In this document: positions 1-8,373 of the stretch, piece by piece
How the letters are laid out: each line of letters opens with the position of its first letter
How positions within the stretch are numbered: the stretch's first letter is position 1
Source: Qingshengfaniella alkalisoli
Lineage (GTDB): Bacteria; Pseudomonadota; Alphaproteobacteria; Rhodobacterales; Rhodobacteraceae
DNA: 64,000 bases
Assembly (NCBI RefSeq): GCF_007855645.1
Contig: NZ_CP042265.1
Span: forward strand, 372,001 to 436,000
Reading direction: 5' to 3'
Notes under the pieces: generated by a model
The model's database searches: none
The model's input: only the letters and a program-made list of their open reading frames with translations
Told to the model about the DNA's origin: nothing
Position numbers and translations under genes: made by a program

Positions 1-793
1 TGCCGTCTGCAATCCTGCGCATCACCTCGATTGCATCGTGGGCACGATCCTTGTCGATCGGCGGAAAATCGAAATTCACTCGTCGGCCTTCCGACGTGTT
101 GCCGCCGCGGTCGTATTTGCCGGACAGGAAACCACCTGCTAGCGGGCTCCAGACCATCAGCCCGACATCTTCGGATTGCAGCATAGGGACGACCTCGCGT
201 TCAAGATCTCGGCCAGCCAGTGTATAATACGCTTGCAGTGACACGATCGGAGCAAGCTGCCGCGCCTCGGTAACACCCACCGCTTTAACTACCTGCCACG
301 CCGCCCAGTTGGACAGACCGACATAGCGCACGAGCCCTTGCCGCACCAATGTGTCAAGCGCCCCCAATGTCTCCGAGATCGGTGTGGCAGGATCGAACCC
401 GTGGATCTGGTACAGGTCTATGTGGTCGAGTTGGAGCCGCCTCAAGCTGGCCGTCGCCTGATCCAGTATATGCCCCCGCGATGCACCGCGCGCGTTCGGT
501 CCTTCACCCATGGGACCAAGAACTTTTGTCGCGATCACCACGTCTTCGCGGGCAATGCCAAGATTCTTGAGCGACTGACCGAGGATCATCTCGCTCCGCC
601 CGTTGGCGTAGATATTGGCGGTGTCGATAAAGTTGATCCCCGCATCGAGCGCGGTACGAACCAGACCATCCGCTTGCTCCTGCTGAAGCTGGCCGATCTG
701 ACCCCACATTCCTTCCGACCCACCAAACGTCATTGTTCCAAGACACATTTCGGACACGAAAAGGCCGCTATGGCCGAGGCGACGATACCGCAT
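1..793 (-). CDS. aldo/keto reductase (partial, C-terminus beyond window start)
   Basis: NADPH-dependent oxidoreductase of the aldo/keto reductase fold, with unknown carbonyl substrate. Reading the minus strand from the ATG at 793 gives MRYRRLGHSGLFVSEMCLGT and then GTMTFGG near residue 20. The catalytic tetrad of the family is visible: Asp and Tyr in FIDTANIYANG (about residue 50), Lys in VVIATKV (about 80) and His in DLYQIHGFD (about 120). The open frame continues without a stop through position 1, so about 264 residues are seen of a family that is usually 310-350. It is divergent from the AraC-type regulator that starts at 962, with a 168-bp shared promoter region; such pairing suggests control by that regulator, but this is inference. 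Confidence 0.9.
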   Translation of the reverse strand, partial: MRYRRLGHSGLFVSEMCLGTMTFGGSEGMWGQIGQLQQEQADGLVRTALDAGINFIDTANIYANGRSEMILGQSLKNLGIAREDVVIATKVLGPMGEGPNARGASRGHILDQATASLRRLQLDHIDLYQIHGFDPATPISETLGALDTLVRQGLVRYVGLSNWAAWQVVKAVGVTEARQLAPIVSLQAYYTLAGRDLEREVVPMLQSEDVGLMVWSPLAGGFLSGKYDRGGNTSEGRRVNFDFPPIDKDRAHDAIEVMRRIADG

Positions 794-961
794 GGATTAC
801 TTCCTTATTAGGTCGACGGGTCCGGATGACCACGATCTGGCCTTAACCTAGGTGCGCATGACGGGTGCGGGCCACGCCGATCCTCTTGAAATCCTGCCCG
901 ATCCTCTCGATCGCAGCAAAGCAATGATGCCAGGCGCCGATGCCCGCGCTATAGTGCCGCC

Positions 962-1867
962 ATGCAGGAACCTTGTCTCGATACGTTGAAAACCCGCGCA
1001 ATGGCGATCTGGCATGATCATGGGCGGGAGAACCCTTTGCCCGGCCTGTTCGTGACGGTCACCGATGAACCGACGGGCCCTTTTCATAGCACCTATCGCC
1101 CGTCTCTTATCGTGGTCTTGCAGGGCGCGAAGGTCAGCCATCTTGGCAATCGCACCTACCGGTATGACGGGGGCAAGTGCCTGATCGCGTCGCTTGATGT
1201 TCCCATTCGAGCCGAGATCGTCACCGCTTCTGCCGAGGCTCCTTATGTAGCATTCGCTCTCAACATCGAACCTGCGAGCATCACTGAGTTGTTGCTGCAA
1301 ACGTCACCGGAGGCCCGGTCGGTTGGACCGACACCGGTTGCGCTCGGCGTACACGGCTTGCCCGAGCTTGTGCTCGACCCCCTCGAACGATTGCTTGCGC
1401 TGGTTGAACGGCCGAACGACATCCCCGTTCTGGCACCGATGATAAAACGCGAGATCATCTGGTATCTGCTGAACAGTCCGCAAGGCGCGATGCTGCGACA
1501 GATCGGCCTGACCGACAGCCGGATGGCTCGGATTGGCAAGTCGATCGCGTGGGTGCGCGGCAATTTCACTCAAACCCTGAGTATACCGCATCTGGCGGCG
1601 CTGGCAGGCATGAGCCCCGCCACCTTCCACCGCCATTTCAAGACAGCCACCGCGATGACACCGGTCCAGTTTCAGAAGCAGCTACGCCTGCAGGAAGCGC
1701 GGCGCCTGCTTCTCAGCGACAGCGCAGACGTTACGCAGGTCGGGTTTGCCATTGGCTATGAAAGCCCCTCACAGTTTAGCCGAGAATACCGTCGCATGTT
1801 CGGCGCTCCGCCGGGACGCGACGCGGTAGCAATCCGTCGGGTCATGTCGAATGATGTACACGCCTGA
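962..1867 (+). CDS. AraC-family transcriptional regulator with AraC_N-type domain
   Basis: Cytoplasmic DNA-binding regulator of 301 residues. Residues about 20-170 match the effector/dimerisation domain of the AraC_N class (RPSLIVVLQGAKV and ALNIEP are characteristic stretches). Residues about 190-290 form the double helix-turn-helix: a first HTH around LSIPHLAALAGMSPATFHRH and a second around VTQVGFAIGYESPSQFSREY followed by FGAPPGRD, the usual AraC C-terminus. The ATG at 962 has no strong Shine-Dalgarno sequence, so the exact start is less certain. It is divergent from the aldo/keto reductase gene; regulators of this class often control an adjacent oxidoreductase. The inducer cannot be told from sequence. 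Confidence 0.9.
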   Translation: MQEPCLDTLKTRAMAIWHDHGRENPLPGLFVTVTDEPTGPFHSTYRPSLIVVLQGAKVSHLGNRTYRYDGGKCLIASLDVPIRAEIVTASAEAPYVAFALNIEPASITELLLQTSPEARSVGPTPVALGVHGLPELVLDPLERLLALVERPNDIPVLAPMIKREIIWYLLNSPQGAMLRQIGLTDSRMARIGKSIAWVRGNFTQTLSIPHLAALAGMSPATFHRHFKTATAMTPVQFQKQLRLQEARRLLLSDSADVTQVGFAIGYESPSQFSREYRRMFGAPPGRDAVAIRRVMSNDVHA

Positions 1868-2302
1868 CATTGCTTGTTTGTGATCGATCATCGCCTACCG
1901 ATTTGACCTTCCAGCAAGTTTTAAAACGGCAAACAGTTGTCAGTGTGCAGGCGCCTTTAATCGAGCCTCCGATTCTCGTTCGGTTACGAAGCCGGTTGGC
2001 GACATTACGGTCAAACCGGGACCAAGATGTCGCCATGGCGAAGGGTGATTCACCTGGTGATTCTGCAGCCCGATAGCGACGTCCCATCTAGCATCGCACA
2101 GAAGCAAGAGACGCAGTTCTACAACTCAGAAACCTGTCGCGGCGTCCTTGTACCCGTTGCAATTTGAGAGGGATACTTTTCCACCAAAATTCATGATGCT
2201 GAAAATCATTCGATAAATACGAACAATTAGAATAATATCATTCATTGGAGTGATGTTCATAGTGCCGCTATTTGTTCTGCATCACCGTCGCAGGAACGCA
2301 TT
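1868..2302. other. intergenic region, regulatory only
   Basis: No open frame here has a convincing start, codon use or motif. The second half (about 2160-2270) is AT-rich, contains the inverted repeat described separately at 2193-2209, and most likely holds the promoter of the permease gene that starts at 2303. Confidence 0.5.
2193..2209. promoter_or_regulatory. inverted repeat ATGAT-N7-ATCAT, candidate operator
   Basis: A 17-bp dyad (ATGAT, seven bases, ATCAT) lies about 94 bp upstream of the YeiH-type permease start within AT-rich DNA. Its size fits a LysR-type binding half-site pair, and a LysR gene is the second cistron of this operon, so autoregulation is a plausible reading. Dyads this short also occur by chance. 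Confidence 0.25.
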
Positions 2303-3343
2303 ATGGCCCAAGTCACCAACACATCTGGATTCCGAAATCATCCGTCGCGCCCCGAAACAGATCGTCTCCTGCCCGGTCTGGTTTTATCGGTGGCGATTGC
2401 CTCGCTGGCCTTCCTGCTTCGACAGATCCCGGGCGTCGGGGTCTTTAGCCCGTTGATCCTCTCAATCATTATAGGCATGCTGATTCACAATATTTTCGGT
2501 ACACCCGTTATCGCCAAGCCGGGCGTGGCGTTCAGCCTTCGCATTATTCTTCGCGCCGGGATAGTATTGCTTGGATTGCAGTTGACCATTCAACAGGTGA
2601 CTCAGGTCGGTGGTCTGGGCCTAGCAGTGATCATCACAACACTCCTCGCAACATTTATATTCACCAGTTGGCTAGGACGCATGCTAGGCGTAGATGCGAA
2701 ATTGACACAACTGATTGCCGCAGGAAGTTCCATATGTGGCGCATCCGCCGTTATTGCCACCAACACCATTACCCGCGCCCGCGATGAGGACGTCACCTAC
2801 GCCGTTGCCTGCGTCACAGTCTTCGGATCTCTTTCCATGCTACTGATGCCTTTGGCTGGCGGGTTTCTCACTATGGGACCGCATGCTTACGGGCTCTGGG
2901 CAGGTGCATCTATCCACGAAGTCGCACAAGTTGTCGCTGCCGCCTATGCGCGTGGTCAAGAGGCTGGCGAATTTGGCACTATCGCCAAATTGACCCGTGT
3001 AATGATGCTTGCTCCGATGGTCATGATGCTCGGCGCAATGGCCGCAAGGCAAGCACATCGCAACGGCTCGGAAAGCGGTCACACGACGCCGCCAATCCCT
3101 TGGTTTGTGCTGGGCTTCGTCGCAATGGTTGCACTGGCAAGCTCAGGCTGGATTCCCATGGAGACGCAATCCCTCACCACGCCCGCCACCAATTTTCTTC
3201 TCGCGACGGCGCTTGCCGCGATGGGTTTGGAAACGGATATCCGTAAGCTCGCCGCCGAAGGGATACGACCCGCGATGCTCGGCGCAGGGGCATGGGTTTT
3301 CATTTCCCTTCTGAGCCTGCTTCTGGTTCAGATGTTCGTATGA
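2303..3343 (+). CDS. YeiH-type putative sulfate exporter family membrane protein
   Basis: Inner-membrane protein of 346 residues with about ten hydrophobic segments. Family-specific stretches are visible: RAGIVLLGLQLT (about 92-103), SICGASAVIAT (about 143-153), GASIHEVAQVVAAA (about 201-214) and AMGLETDI near the C-terminus. These mark the conserved family once called UPF0324/YeiH, annotated as a putative sulfate or sulfur-oxyanion exporter; the transported substrate has little experimental support. The ATG at 2303 is preceded by CAGGAA as ribosome binding site. The stop overlaps the start of the downstream LysR gene (ATGA at 3340), so the two are translationally coupled. In enterobacteria yeiH neighbours the LysR regulator yeiE; the partnership is kept here in the same orientation. 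Confidence 0.85.
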   Translation: MAQVTNTSGFRNHPSRPETDRLLPGLVLSVAIASLAFLLRQIPGVGVFSPLILSIIIGMLIHNIFGTPVIAKPGVAFSLRIILRAGIVLLGLQLTIQQVTQVGGLGLAVIITTLLATFIFTSWLGRMLGVDAKLTQLIAAGSSICGASAVIATNTITRARDEDVTYAVACVTVFGSLSMLLMPLAGGFLTMGPHAYGLWAGASIHEVAQVVAAAYARGQEAGEFGTIAKLTRVMMLAPMVMMLGAMAARQAHRNGSESGHTTPPIPWFVLGFVAMVALASSGWIPMETQSLTTPATNFLLATALAAMGLETDIRKLAAEGIRPAMLGAGAWVFISLLSLLLVQMFV

Positions 3344-4227
3344 CGTTCGACCAACTGCGCATTTTCATTGCCGTCGCCGAACGGGAGCATGTGACGCAAG
3401 CCGCCGCCGCGCTGAACATGACCCAAAGCGCCACGAGCGCAGCCATCTCTGCCCTAGAAGAAAGGCACGCGGTGCAGTTGTTCGACCGGATCGGTCGCCG
3501 AATCATTCTGACAGATGCAGGGCGCATCTTTCTGGACGAGGCCCGTGCGTTGCTGGCCCGCGCACAACAAGCCGAACAGGTTCTCGATGATCTGGCCGGA
3601 CTAAAACGCGGCACCCTGCGACTGGGTGCCAGCCAGACCGTAGCCACGTACTGGCTGCCCCTGCTGATGCAACAATTCCGGAAGCAGTATCCCGGTCTTG
3701 CGCTGGAGCTGATCACGGGCAACACATCTCAGGTCACAACAATGGTTCACGATGCCATTGTCGATCTGGGCTTTGTAGAAGGAACCGTGTCCGACCCTGC
3801 GTTGAGCAAACAATCACTGCGCGGAGATGAACTTGCCCTAGTTGTCGCGCCCGGCCACCAATGGATCGAACAACCGCCACGCAAAGCCAATGATTTTCTG
3901 AAATCTGCGTGGATTCTCCGCGAACCCGGTTCGGGTACACGCGCCATCGCGGACGCCTTTTTTGCAAGTCACCGAATATCGGCGCTGGATCTGGAACTTA
4001 CCTTGGAACTGCCCTCCAATGAGGCCGTTCGCGCGGCTGTGGAAGCGGGCGATAGCGCAACTATTCTGTCGACGTTGGTTACTCAGGCCTCGCTTGAAGC
4101 CGGGCGACTTGTACGAGTGAACTGCAATCTGCCAGCACGGCAATTCCATGTTCTGTGGCACAGGGAACGCAGGCTTACCAAGGCAGAACAGCGGCTTATG
4201 AAAATTTCGGGGATAGATCACGCATGA
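3340..4227 (+). CDS. LysR-family regulator coupled to the YeiH-type permease
   Basis: Transcription factor of 295 residues. The N-terminal winged HTH (residues about 1-60) reads MTFDQLRIFIAVAEREHVTQ, then AAAALNMTQSATSAAISALE, typical of LysR proteins; the remainder is the periplasmic-binding-protein-like effector domain (GTLRLGASQTVATYWLP at about 90). A longer frame from 3292 exists, but the ATG at 3340 is chosen because it begins the canonical LysR N-terminus and overlaps the permease stop by 4 bp. It resembles the YeiE/CysB-like branch of the family, which senses sulfur compounds; that assignment is by context and not proven. It probably controls the permease upstream. Confidence 0.88.
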   Translation: MTFDQLRIFIAVAEREHVTQAAAALNMTQSATSAAISALEERHAVQLFDRIGRRIILTDAGRIFLDEARALLARAQQAEQVLDDLAGLKRGTLRLGASQTVATYWLPLLMQQFRKQYPGLALELITGNTSQVTTMVHDAIVDLGFVEGTVSDPALSKQSLRGDELALVVAPGHQWIEQPPRKANDFLKSAWILREPGSGTRAIADAFFASHRISALDLELTLELPSNEAVRAAVEAGDSATILSTLVTQASLEAGRLVRVNCNLPARQFHVLWHRERRLTKAEQRLMKISGIDHA

Positions 4228-4512
4228 AAGCCTCCTCCTCTGAAAAGGTGATTACGCGTCAGGACACACCTGGACCGCTATGAAGAGTTGATCCGACCTA
4301 CTCAATCGCATGACACTGCCATCTCGGGTGAGATGCCGCTGCTCGTGCTATATCGAAACGATCTCTTGCACCGCGATTTGCGGCGTCCATTCGCCGAGTC
4401 TTTAAATTAGCCGGATTTCGGGTGGACCTAGCGTTTCGGGAGCACTAAGCAATGGATAAACAGTGACGTCAACGAACGTCCAATACGACCCCCTAAAGGG
4501 CAGAGGCAGAAC

Positions 4513-5271
4513 GTGCAGTCAGCAGAAGTCAAGGCAGCCGGTGCGCAACCCGTCGCATCCGTTAAGCCGTTTCAAATACGGGGACGCTTTGTCACGGCGG
4601 TCTCTCTACGGCTGGAGGGCGAACCGGATTCGAACTTTTTCAGCGCGCTGGACATCCAGCTGCAGAAGACCCCGCACTTCTTTCTGAATGCTCCGTTTGT
4701 GATTGATCTGGAACAAACCGCTGGCGCGGCGCGTGGCGGTGAACTGGAAACTTTGGTCAAAGAACTTCGCGGACGTAACCTGTCGGTTTTTGCCATCCAG
4801 AATGGGAGCGAGGACCAGACGATTGCCGCAAAGAAGGCTGGGCTGATCGCCTTGCCCGGCGGTCGTGATGTGCCTGTTGAGCGTGTAGAGCGCAACATCA
4901 CCGAACCAAAGCCACGTGCTCAGACGACATCGGCACCCGTTCTCACGAACCAGACGATCACAGAACCGGTCCGATCTGGCCAGACGGTTGTTGCCGAACA
5001 AGGCGATTTAATTGTCGTCGGACCCGTCAGTTCCGGCGCAGAGTTGGTCGCGGTTGGCAACATTCATGTCTACGGCAGCTTGCGCGGTCGGGCCCTGGCC
5101 GGGGTCAACGGCGACGAGTCCGCCCGCATCTTCTGTCAGAACCTTGATGCCGAACTGCTTGCGATCGCAGGGGTTTACCAGACGAGCGAAGATCTGGACT
5201 CCGCCTTGCGAAAGCAACGTGTTCACGCATTTCTTGCGGACGAAAAGCTCTGCGTTGAAGCACTCAAATAG
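4513..5271 (+). CDS. minC: septum site-determining protein MinC
   Basis: Inhibitor of FtsZ ring assembly, recruited to the membrane by MinD. The protein has 252 residues, as expected. Residues about 18-110 form the N-terminal FtsZ-inhibiting domain (PFQIRGRFVTAVSLRLEG onward). Residues about 155-245 form the C-terminal beta-helix that binds MinD, visible as VRSGQTVVAEQGDLIVVG, VSSGAELVAVGNIHVYG and SLRGRALAGVNGDESARI. Translation begins at a GTG (4513), the only start that gives the standard N-terminus. It is the first gene of a minC-minD-minE operon in the standard order; the 285 bp upstream probably carry the promoter. Confidence 0.96.
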   Translation: MQSAEVKAAGAQPVASVKPFQIRGRFVTAVSLRLEGEPDSNFFSALDIQLQKTPHFFLNAPFVIDLEQTAGAARGGELETLVKELRGRNLSVFAIQNGSEDQTIAAKKAGLIALPGGRDVPVERVERNITEPKPRAQTTSAPVLTNQTITEPVRSGQTVVAEQGDLIVVGPVSSGAELVAVGNIHVYGSLRGRALAGVNGDESARIFCQNLDAELLAIAGVYQTSEDLDSALRKQRVHAFLADEKLCVEALK

Positions 5272-5296
5272 AACATCTATCGAGAGGGATCATTTC

Positions 5297-6115
5297 GTGG
5301 CCAAAGTCATAGTTGTCACTTCGGGTAAAGGGGGCGTCGGGAAAACCACCTCCGCTGCTGCTGTCAGCGCGGGCCTTGCGATGCGCGGAAACAAGACGGT
5401 CGTGATCGATTTCGACGTAGGCCTGCGCAATCTGGACATGATCATGGGTTGCGAACGCCGCGTCGTGTTCGACTTCATCAACGTCATCCAAGGCGATGCG
5501 AAGCTCAAGCAAGCACTGATCAAGGATCGGCGTCTGGACAATCTGTATGTCCTGCCCACATCCCAAACGCGCGACAAAGATGCGCTGACCCGCGAGGGGG
5601 TTGAGAAGGTCCTCAACGAGTTGAAGGAAGAATTCGACTACATCATCTGCGATAGTCCTGCGGGTATTGAGCGTGGCGCCCATCTGGCAATGTACTTCGC
5701 CGATGAAGCAATTGTCGTGACCAACCCTGAAGTATCCTCCGTCCGCGACAGCGACCGTGTTCTTGGGCTGCTGAACAGCAAGACCCACCGGGCCGAAACC
5801 AACGGCGCCGAACCGGTGAAGTCACAGCTACTGCTGACCCGATACGACACACAGCGCGTCACCAAGGGCGAGATGATGACGCTGGAAGATGTGCTGGAAA
5901 TCCTCGCCATTCCGCTTCTGGGCGTGATCCCCGAAAGTCCCGCCGTGCTGCGCGCATCCAATGAGGGCATGCCCGTCACGCTCGACGAAAAAGCGGCGGC
6001 GGGTAAGGCCTATAGTGATGCGGTCGGTCGGCTGATCGGGGATCAGATCGAGATGCATATCGAAGGCGCGGACAAACCCGGCTTCTTCCAGCGGTTGCTC
6101 GGGCGGACGGCCTGA
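5297..6115 (+). CDS. minD: septum site-determining ATPase MinD
   Basis: Membrane-associated P-loop ATPase that positions MinC and oscillates with MinE. The deviant Walker A motif GKGGVGKTTSAAA is at residues about 10-22, followed by VVIDFDVGLRNLDMIMGCER and the Walker B-like IICDSPAGIE. The C-terminus GFFQRLLGRTA is the amphipathic membrane-targeting helix. The frame is open much further upstream, but the GTG at 5297 is chosen because it is preceded by GAGAGGG at 5282-5288, gives a 272-residue protein of standard size, and lies 26 bp after the minC stop. Confidence 0.97.
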   Translation: MAKVIVVTSGKGGVGKTTSAAAVSAGLAMRGNKTVVIDFDVGLRNLDMIMGCERRVVFDFINVIQGDAKLKQALIKDRRLDNLYVLPTSQTRDKDALTREGVEKVLNELKEEFDYIICDSPAGIERGAHLAMYFADEAIVVTNPEVSSVRDSDRVLGLLNSKTHRAETNGAEPVKSQLLLTRYDTQRVTKGEMMTLEDVLEILAIPLLGVIPESPAVLRASNEGMPVTLDEKAAAGKAYSDAVGRLIGDQIEMHIEGADKPGFFQRLLGRTA

Positions 6116-6117
6116 TC

Positions 6118-6381
6118 ATGTTTGGTTTCACTCTTCGCCCACGCAAGCCGAACAGCGCGCAGACAGCCAAGGATCGGCTGCAGATACTGCTTGCGCACGA
6201 ACGCAGCGACGGTACGAAACCGGATTTTCTGCCGCTATTGCAACGTGACATTCTGGAAGTCGTCCGTAAGCATATGGACATCGACAAGGACGCCGTCGAT
6301 GTAAACTTCGAACGTGGTGACGATCTTTCCAGCCTGGAAATCAACATTGATCTGCCCAAAACACCACCCAGAACCAAGTAG
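6118..6381 (+). CDS. minE: cell division topological specificity factor MinE
   Basis: Small activator (87 residues) of the MinD ATPase that restricts MinCD to the poles. Residues about 15-30 (TAKDRLQILLAHER) are the MinD-contact helix/strand that is the family signature; LPLLQRDILEVVRKHMDID and VNFERGDDLSSLEINIDLP form the topological-specificity domain. The gene starts 2 bp after the minD stop, so it is in the same operon. A hairpin follows 6 bp after the stop codon. Confidence 0.96.
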   Translation: MFGFTLRPRKPNSAQTAKDRLQILLAHERSDGTKPDFLPLLQRDILEVVRKHMDIDKDAVDVNFERGDDLSSLEINIDLPKTPPRTK

Positions 6382-6386
6382 ATCTC

Positions 6387-6416
6387 AGGTCGGCTCGTCT
6401 GTTGGCGTGCCGACCT
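6387..6416 (+). terminator. hairpin after minE, probable terminator
   Basis: AGGTCGGC (6387-6394) and GCCGACCT (6409-6416) form a perfect 8-bp stem with a 14-nt loop, followed only by TTT. It lies immediately after the minE stop. The T-tract is short, so efficiency is uncertain. Confidence 0.45.
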
Positions 6417-6581
6417 TTGCTTCCACCCCGGGCCCGCCCACATCGTGCCCCACCATCGAAACAGTCGGGCTCCCTGAACTGAAAAGCCTGCCCTCTCAGC
6501 GGTTGCGATAGGAATACAGCACTGCGCGGAACCCAAGCGCTCCCAGTTCGTTGAACGAGCGGGTATGTTCAGGGGCAAACG

Positions 6582-7502
6582 ATGGTAACGAAGCCGGATA
6601 TCTGTGTTATCTTGAATGCCGGCTCTGGGAAGAGAGACGCGGTCGACTCCCCCCGTCTCATCAGGAACGCGTTCTCCAGTCATAAGAAGCCATACGTGTT
6701 AAAGCAGATCCGCAAAGGATCAGACCTGGTGGATGCGGCCGAGTCGGCGGTGGAAGAAGGCTACAAGACGGTCGTTGCCGCCGGTGGCGATGGCACGATA
6801 TGTGCAGTCGCATCTGCCGTGTGTAAAAGCCAAGCCCAACTTGGGATAATCCCCTTGGGAACATTCAATTACTTTGCGCGCTCACTCGGCATTCCTGACG
6901 ATGTGGATGCAGCGGTAGATGTCATGTTGAATGGATCACATCGCACCGTGCCGGTGGCCTTGATCAATGATCGCGTGTTTCTTAACAACGCCAGTCTCGG
7001 CGCCTATCCGGCGATCCTGCGCAATCGGGAAAACGTCTATAAACGTTGGGGGCGCAGTCGCGTTGCGGCGTATTGGTCAGTACTGAAAACACTGCTGACA
7101 TTACGGAAACCTCTAATGCTCCAATTATCGATTGGACAGGACAGCTTCAGTTATCGCACGCCACTTGTTTTTGCCGTGAACAATGCCTTTCAACTAGACC
7201 AGATCGGCTTGGAAGGGCGGGACGACATCGCGGACGGGCGCATGGTCCTGTTCGTCGCCCCGGACAGCGGGCGCTGGGGAATGCTGAAACATGCGATTGC
7301 TCTCGCCACAGGAACCGCAGAGAAGAACCGCGATTTCCTTGTGCACGCTGCCGATGAAGTGCGCATTTCCACCGGCCGACGCGCCAGAAACGTCGCCTGC
7401 GATGGTGAACGCGCGAGGATGCCGGAACCGATGACGCTCAAGGTCAACCGCGAGGGCTTGAACGTGATGGTGCCACGTGCACGGGCAGACGGGGTAAGAT
7501 GA
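6582..7502 (+). CDS. diacylglycerol kinase-family lipid/sphingosine kinase-like protein
   Basis: Predicted cytosolic ATP-dependent lipid kinase of 306 residues (DAGK catalytic domain, the YegS/LCB5-like superfamily). The nucleotide-binding motif VVAAGGDGTI is at about residues 64-73, and GIIPLGTFNYFARSLGIP (about 88-105) carries the GT-N motif of the family; VILNAGSGKRD at the N-terminus matches the usual first strand with NxxSG. The C-terminal half (VACDGER near 270) matches the second, lipid-facing domain. The lipid substrate is unknown. ATG at 6582 follows AGGGGC. Its stop overlaps the start of the next gene (ATGA at 7499), so the two form a coupled pair. Confidence 0.85.
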   Translation: MVTKPDICVILNAGSGKRDAVDSPRLIRNAFSSHKKPYVLKQIRKGSDLVDAAESAVEEGYKTVVAAGGDGTICAVASAVCKSQAQLGIIPLGTFNYFARSLGIPDDVDAAVDVMLNGSHRTVPVALINDRVFLNNASLGAYPAILRNRENVYKRWGRSRVAAYWSVLKTLLTLRKPLMLQLSIGQDSFSYRTPLVFAVNNAFQLDQIGLEGRDDIADGRMVLFVAPDSGRWGMLKHAIALATGTAEKNRDFLVHAADEVRISTGRRARNVACDGERARMPEPMTLKVNREGLNVMVPRARADGVR

Positions 7503-8299
7503 AACGCATCGTGCATCTGTCGGACCTGCATTTCGGACGAGACAGACCAGAACTGGTCACGCCGCTTTCCCAGCAGATCAATCGGCTGGCGCCTGACCTC
7601 GTGGCCATCTCGGGCGATTTGACCCAGCGCGCGACAGAAAAGCAGTTCGGGGCAGCCCGAGCATTCATCGATGGGCTAACTGCCCCTACCCTCATCGTTC
7701 CTGGCAATCACGACGTCCCCTTGCATAATTTCCTGCTGCGCATCGTCCGACCGTGGTCGCGCTACCGCAACTGGATCAGCAAAACGTTGGAGCCGGAGGT
7801 CAGCGACGACGAAATGATTGTTCTCGGAGTGAACACGGTGAATCCTTATAGCTGGCAGCGTGGCTGGTTCGGGCGAAACGCCATCCGCCGTGTGCGCGAC
7901 GCATTCGCCGACACCCACGGCCACCGCATCCGGATAGTCGTCGCACATCACCCGATGGAGCACTTGCCCGGAGAAGAGAAACGCCTCATGCGCGGAGCTT
8001 CGAGGGCAATCAGGCAACTGGGAGAAAGCAAGACTGATATGTTGCTGTCCGGGCATTTGCACAGCTGGCGCGCCAAACCCTTCGCCATGCAGGATGATAA
8101 AGGCGCGACGATCCAAGTCTTGGCCGGGACGGGCTTGTCGACGCGGCTGCGCGAGGAAGCGAACGATTTCAACCTCATCGAGGTTTCACAGGACACCATC
8201 TCGATCACGCGGTATTCGACCGATGAGAATGCGCGTCGTTTCGAAAACTCAGGCGAAAAGAGATTTATGCGCGGCGAAAACCGCGCAAAACACCCCTAG
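7499..8299 (+). CDS. calcineurin-like metallophosphoesterase
   Basis: Predicted binuclear-metal phosphoesterase of 266 residues. All five metal-ligand blocks are visible in order: DLHFG (about 8-12), GDLTQ (about 40), GNHD (about 68), AHHPMEHL (about 150) and SGHLHSW (about 181). No signal peptide is present, so it is probably cytoplasmic. It overlaps the upstream lipid-kinase gene by 4 bp; pairing of a lipid kinase with a phosphoesterase suggests linked phospholipid metabolism, which is inference only. Cyclic-nucleotide phosphodiesterases share these motifs, so the substrate is open. Confidence 0.87.
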   Translation: MKRIVHLSDLHFGRDRPELVTPLSQQINRLAPDLVAISGDLTQRATEKQFGAARAFIDGLTAPTLIVPGNHDVPLHNFLLRIVRPWSRYRNWISKTLEPEVSDDEMIVLGVNTVNPYSWQRGWFGRNAIRRVRDAFADTHGHRIRIVVAHHPMEHLPGEEKRLMRGASRAIRQLGESKTDMLLSGHLHSWRAKPFAMQDDKGATIQVLAGTGLSTRLREEANDFNLIEVSQDTISITRYSTDENARRFENSGEKRFMRGENRAKHP

Positions 8300-8373
8300 C
8301 GCGCAAGGGCCGAGGGCTTAACTTGTAAACGCGATGCGCTAGTGTGTCTTGATCAAGCTTTTGGTGATGACCC

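Noticed and set aside
5012-5296. Longer MinD start
   Set aside because: The extension overlaps minC in another frame; GTG 5297 with a ribosome binding site gives the standard MinD length.
8296-8342. CTAGCGC / GCGCTAG inverted repeat between the phosphoesterase and OmpA-domain genes
   Set aside because: The arms are 7 bp and 33 bp apart without T-tract; too weak to call a terminator.
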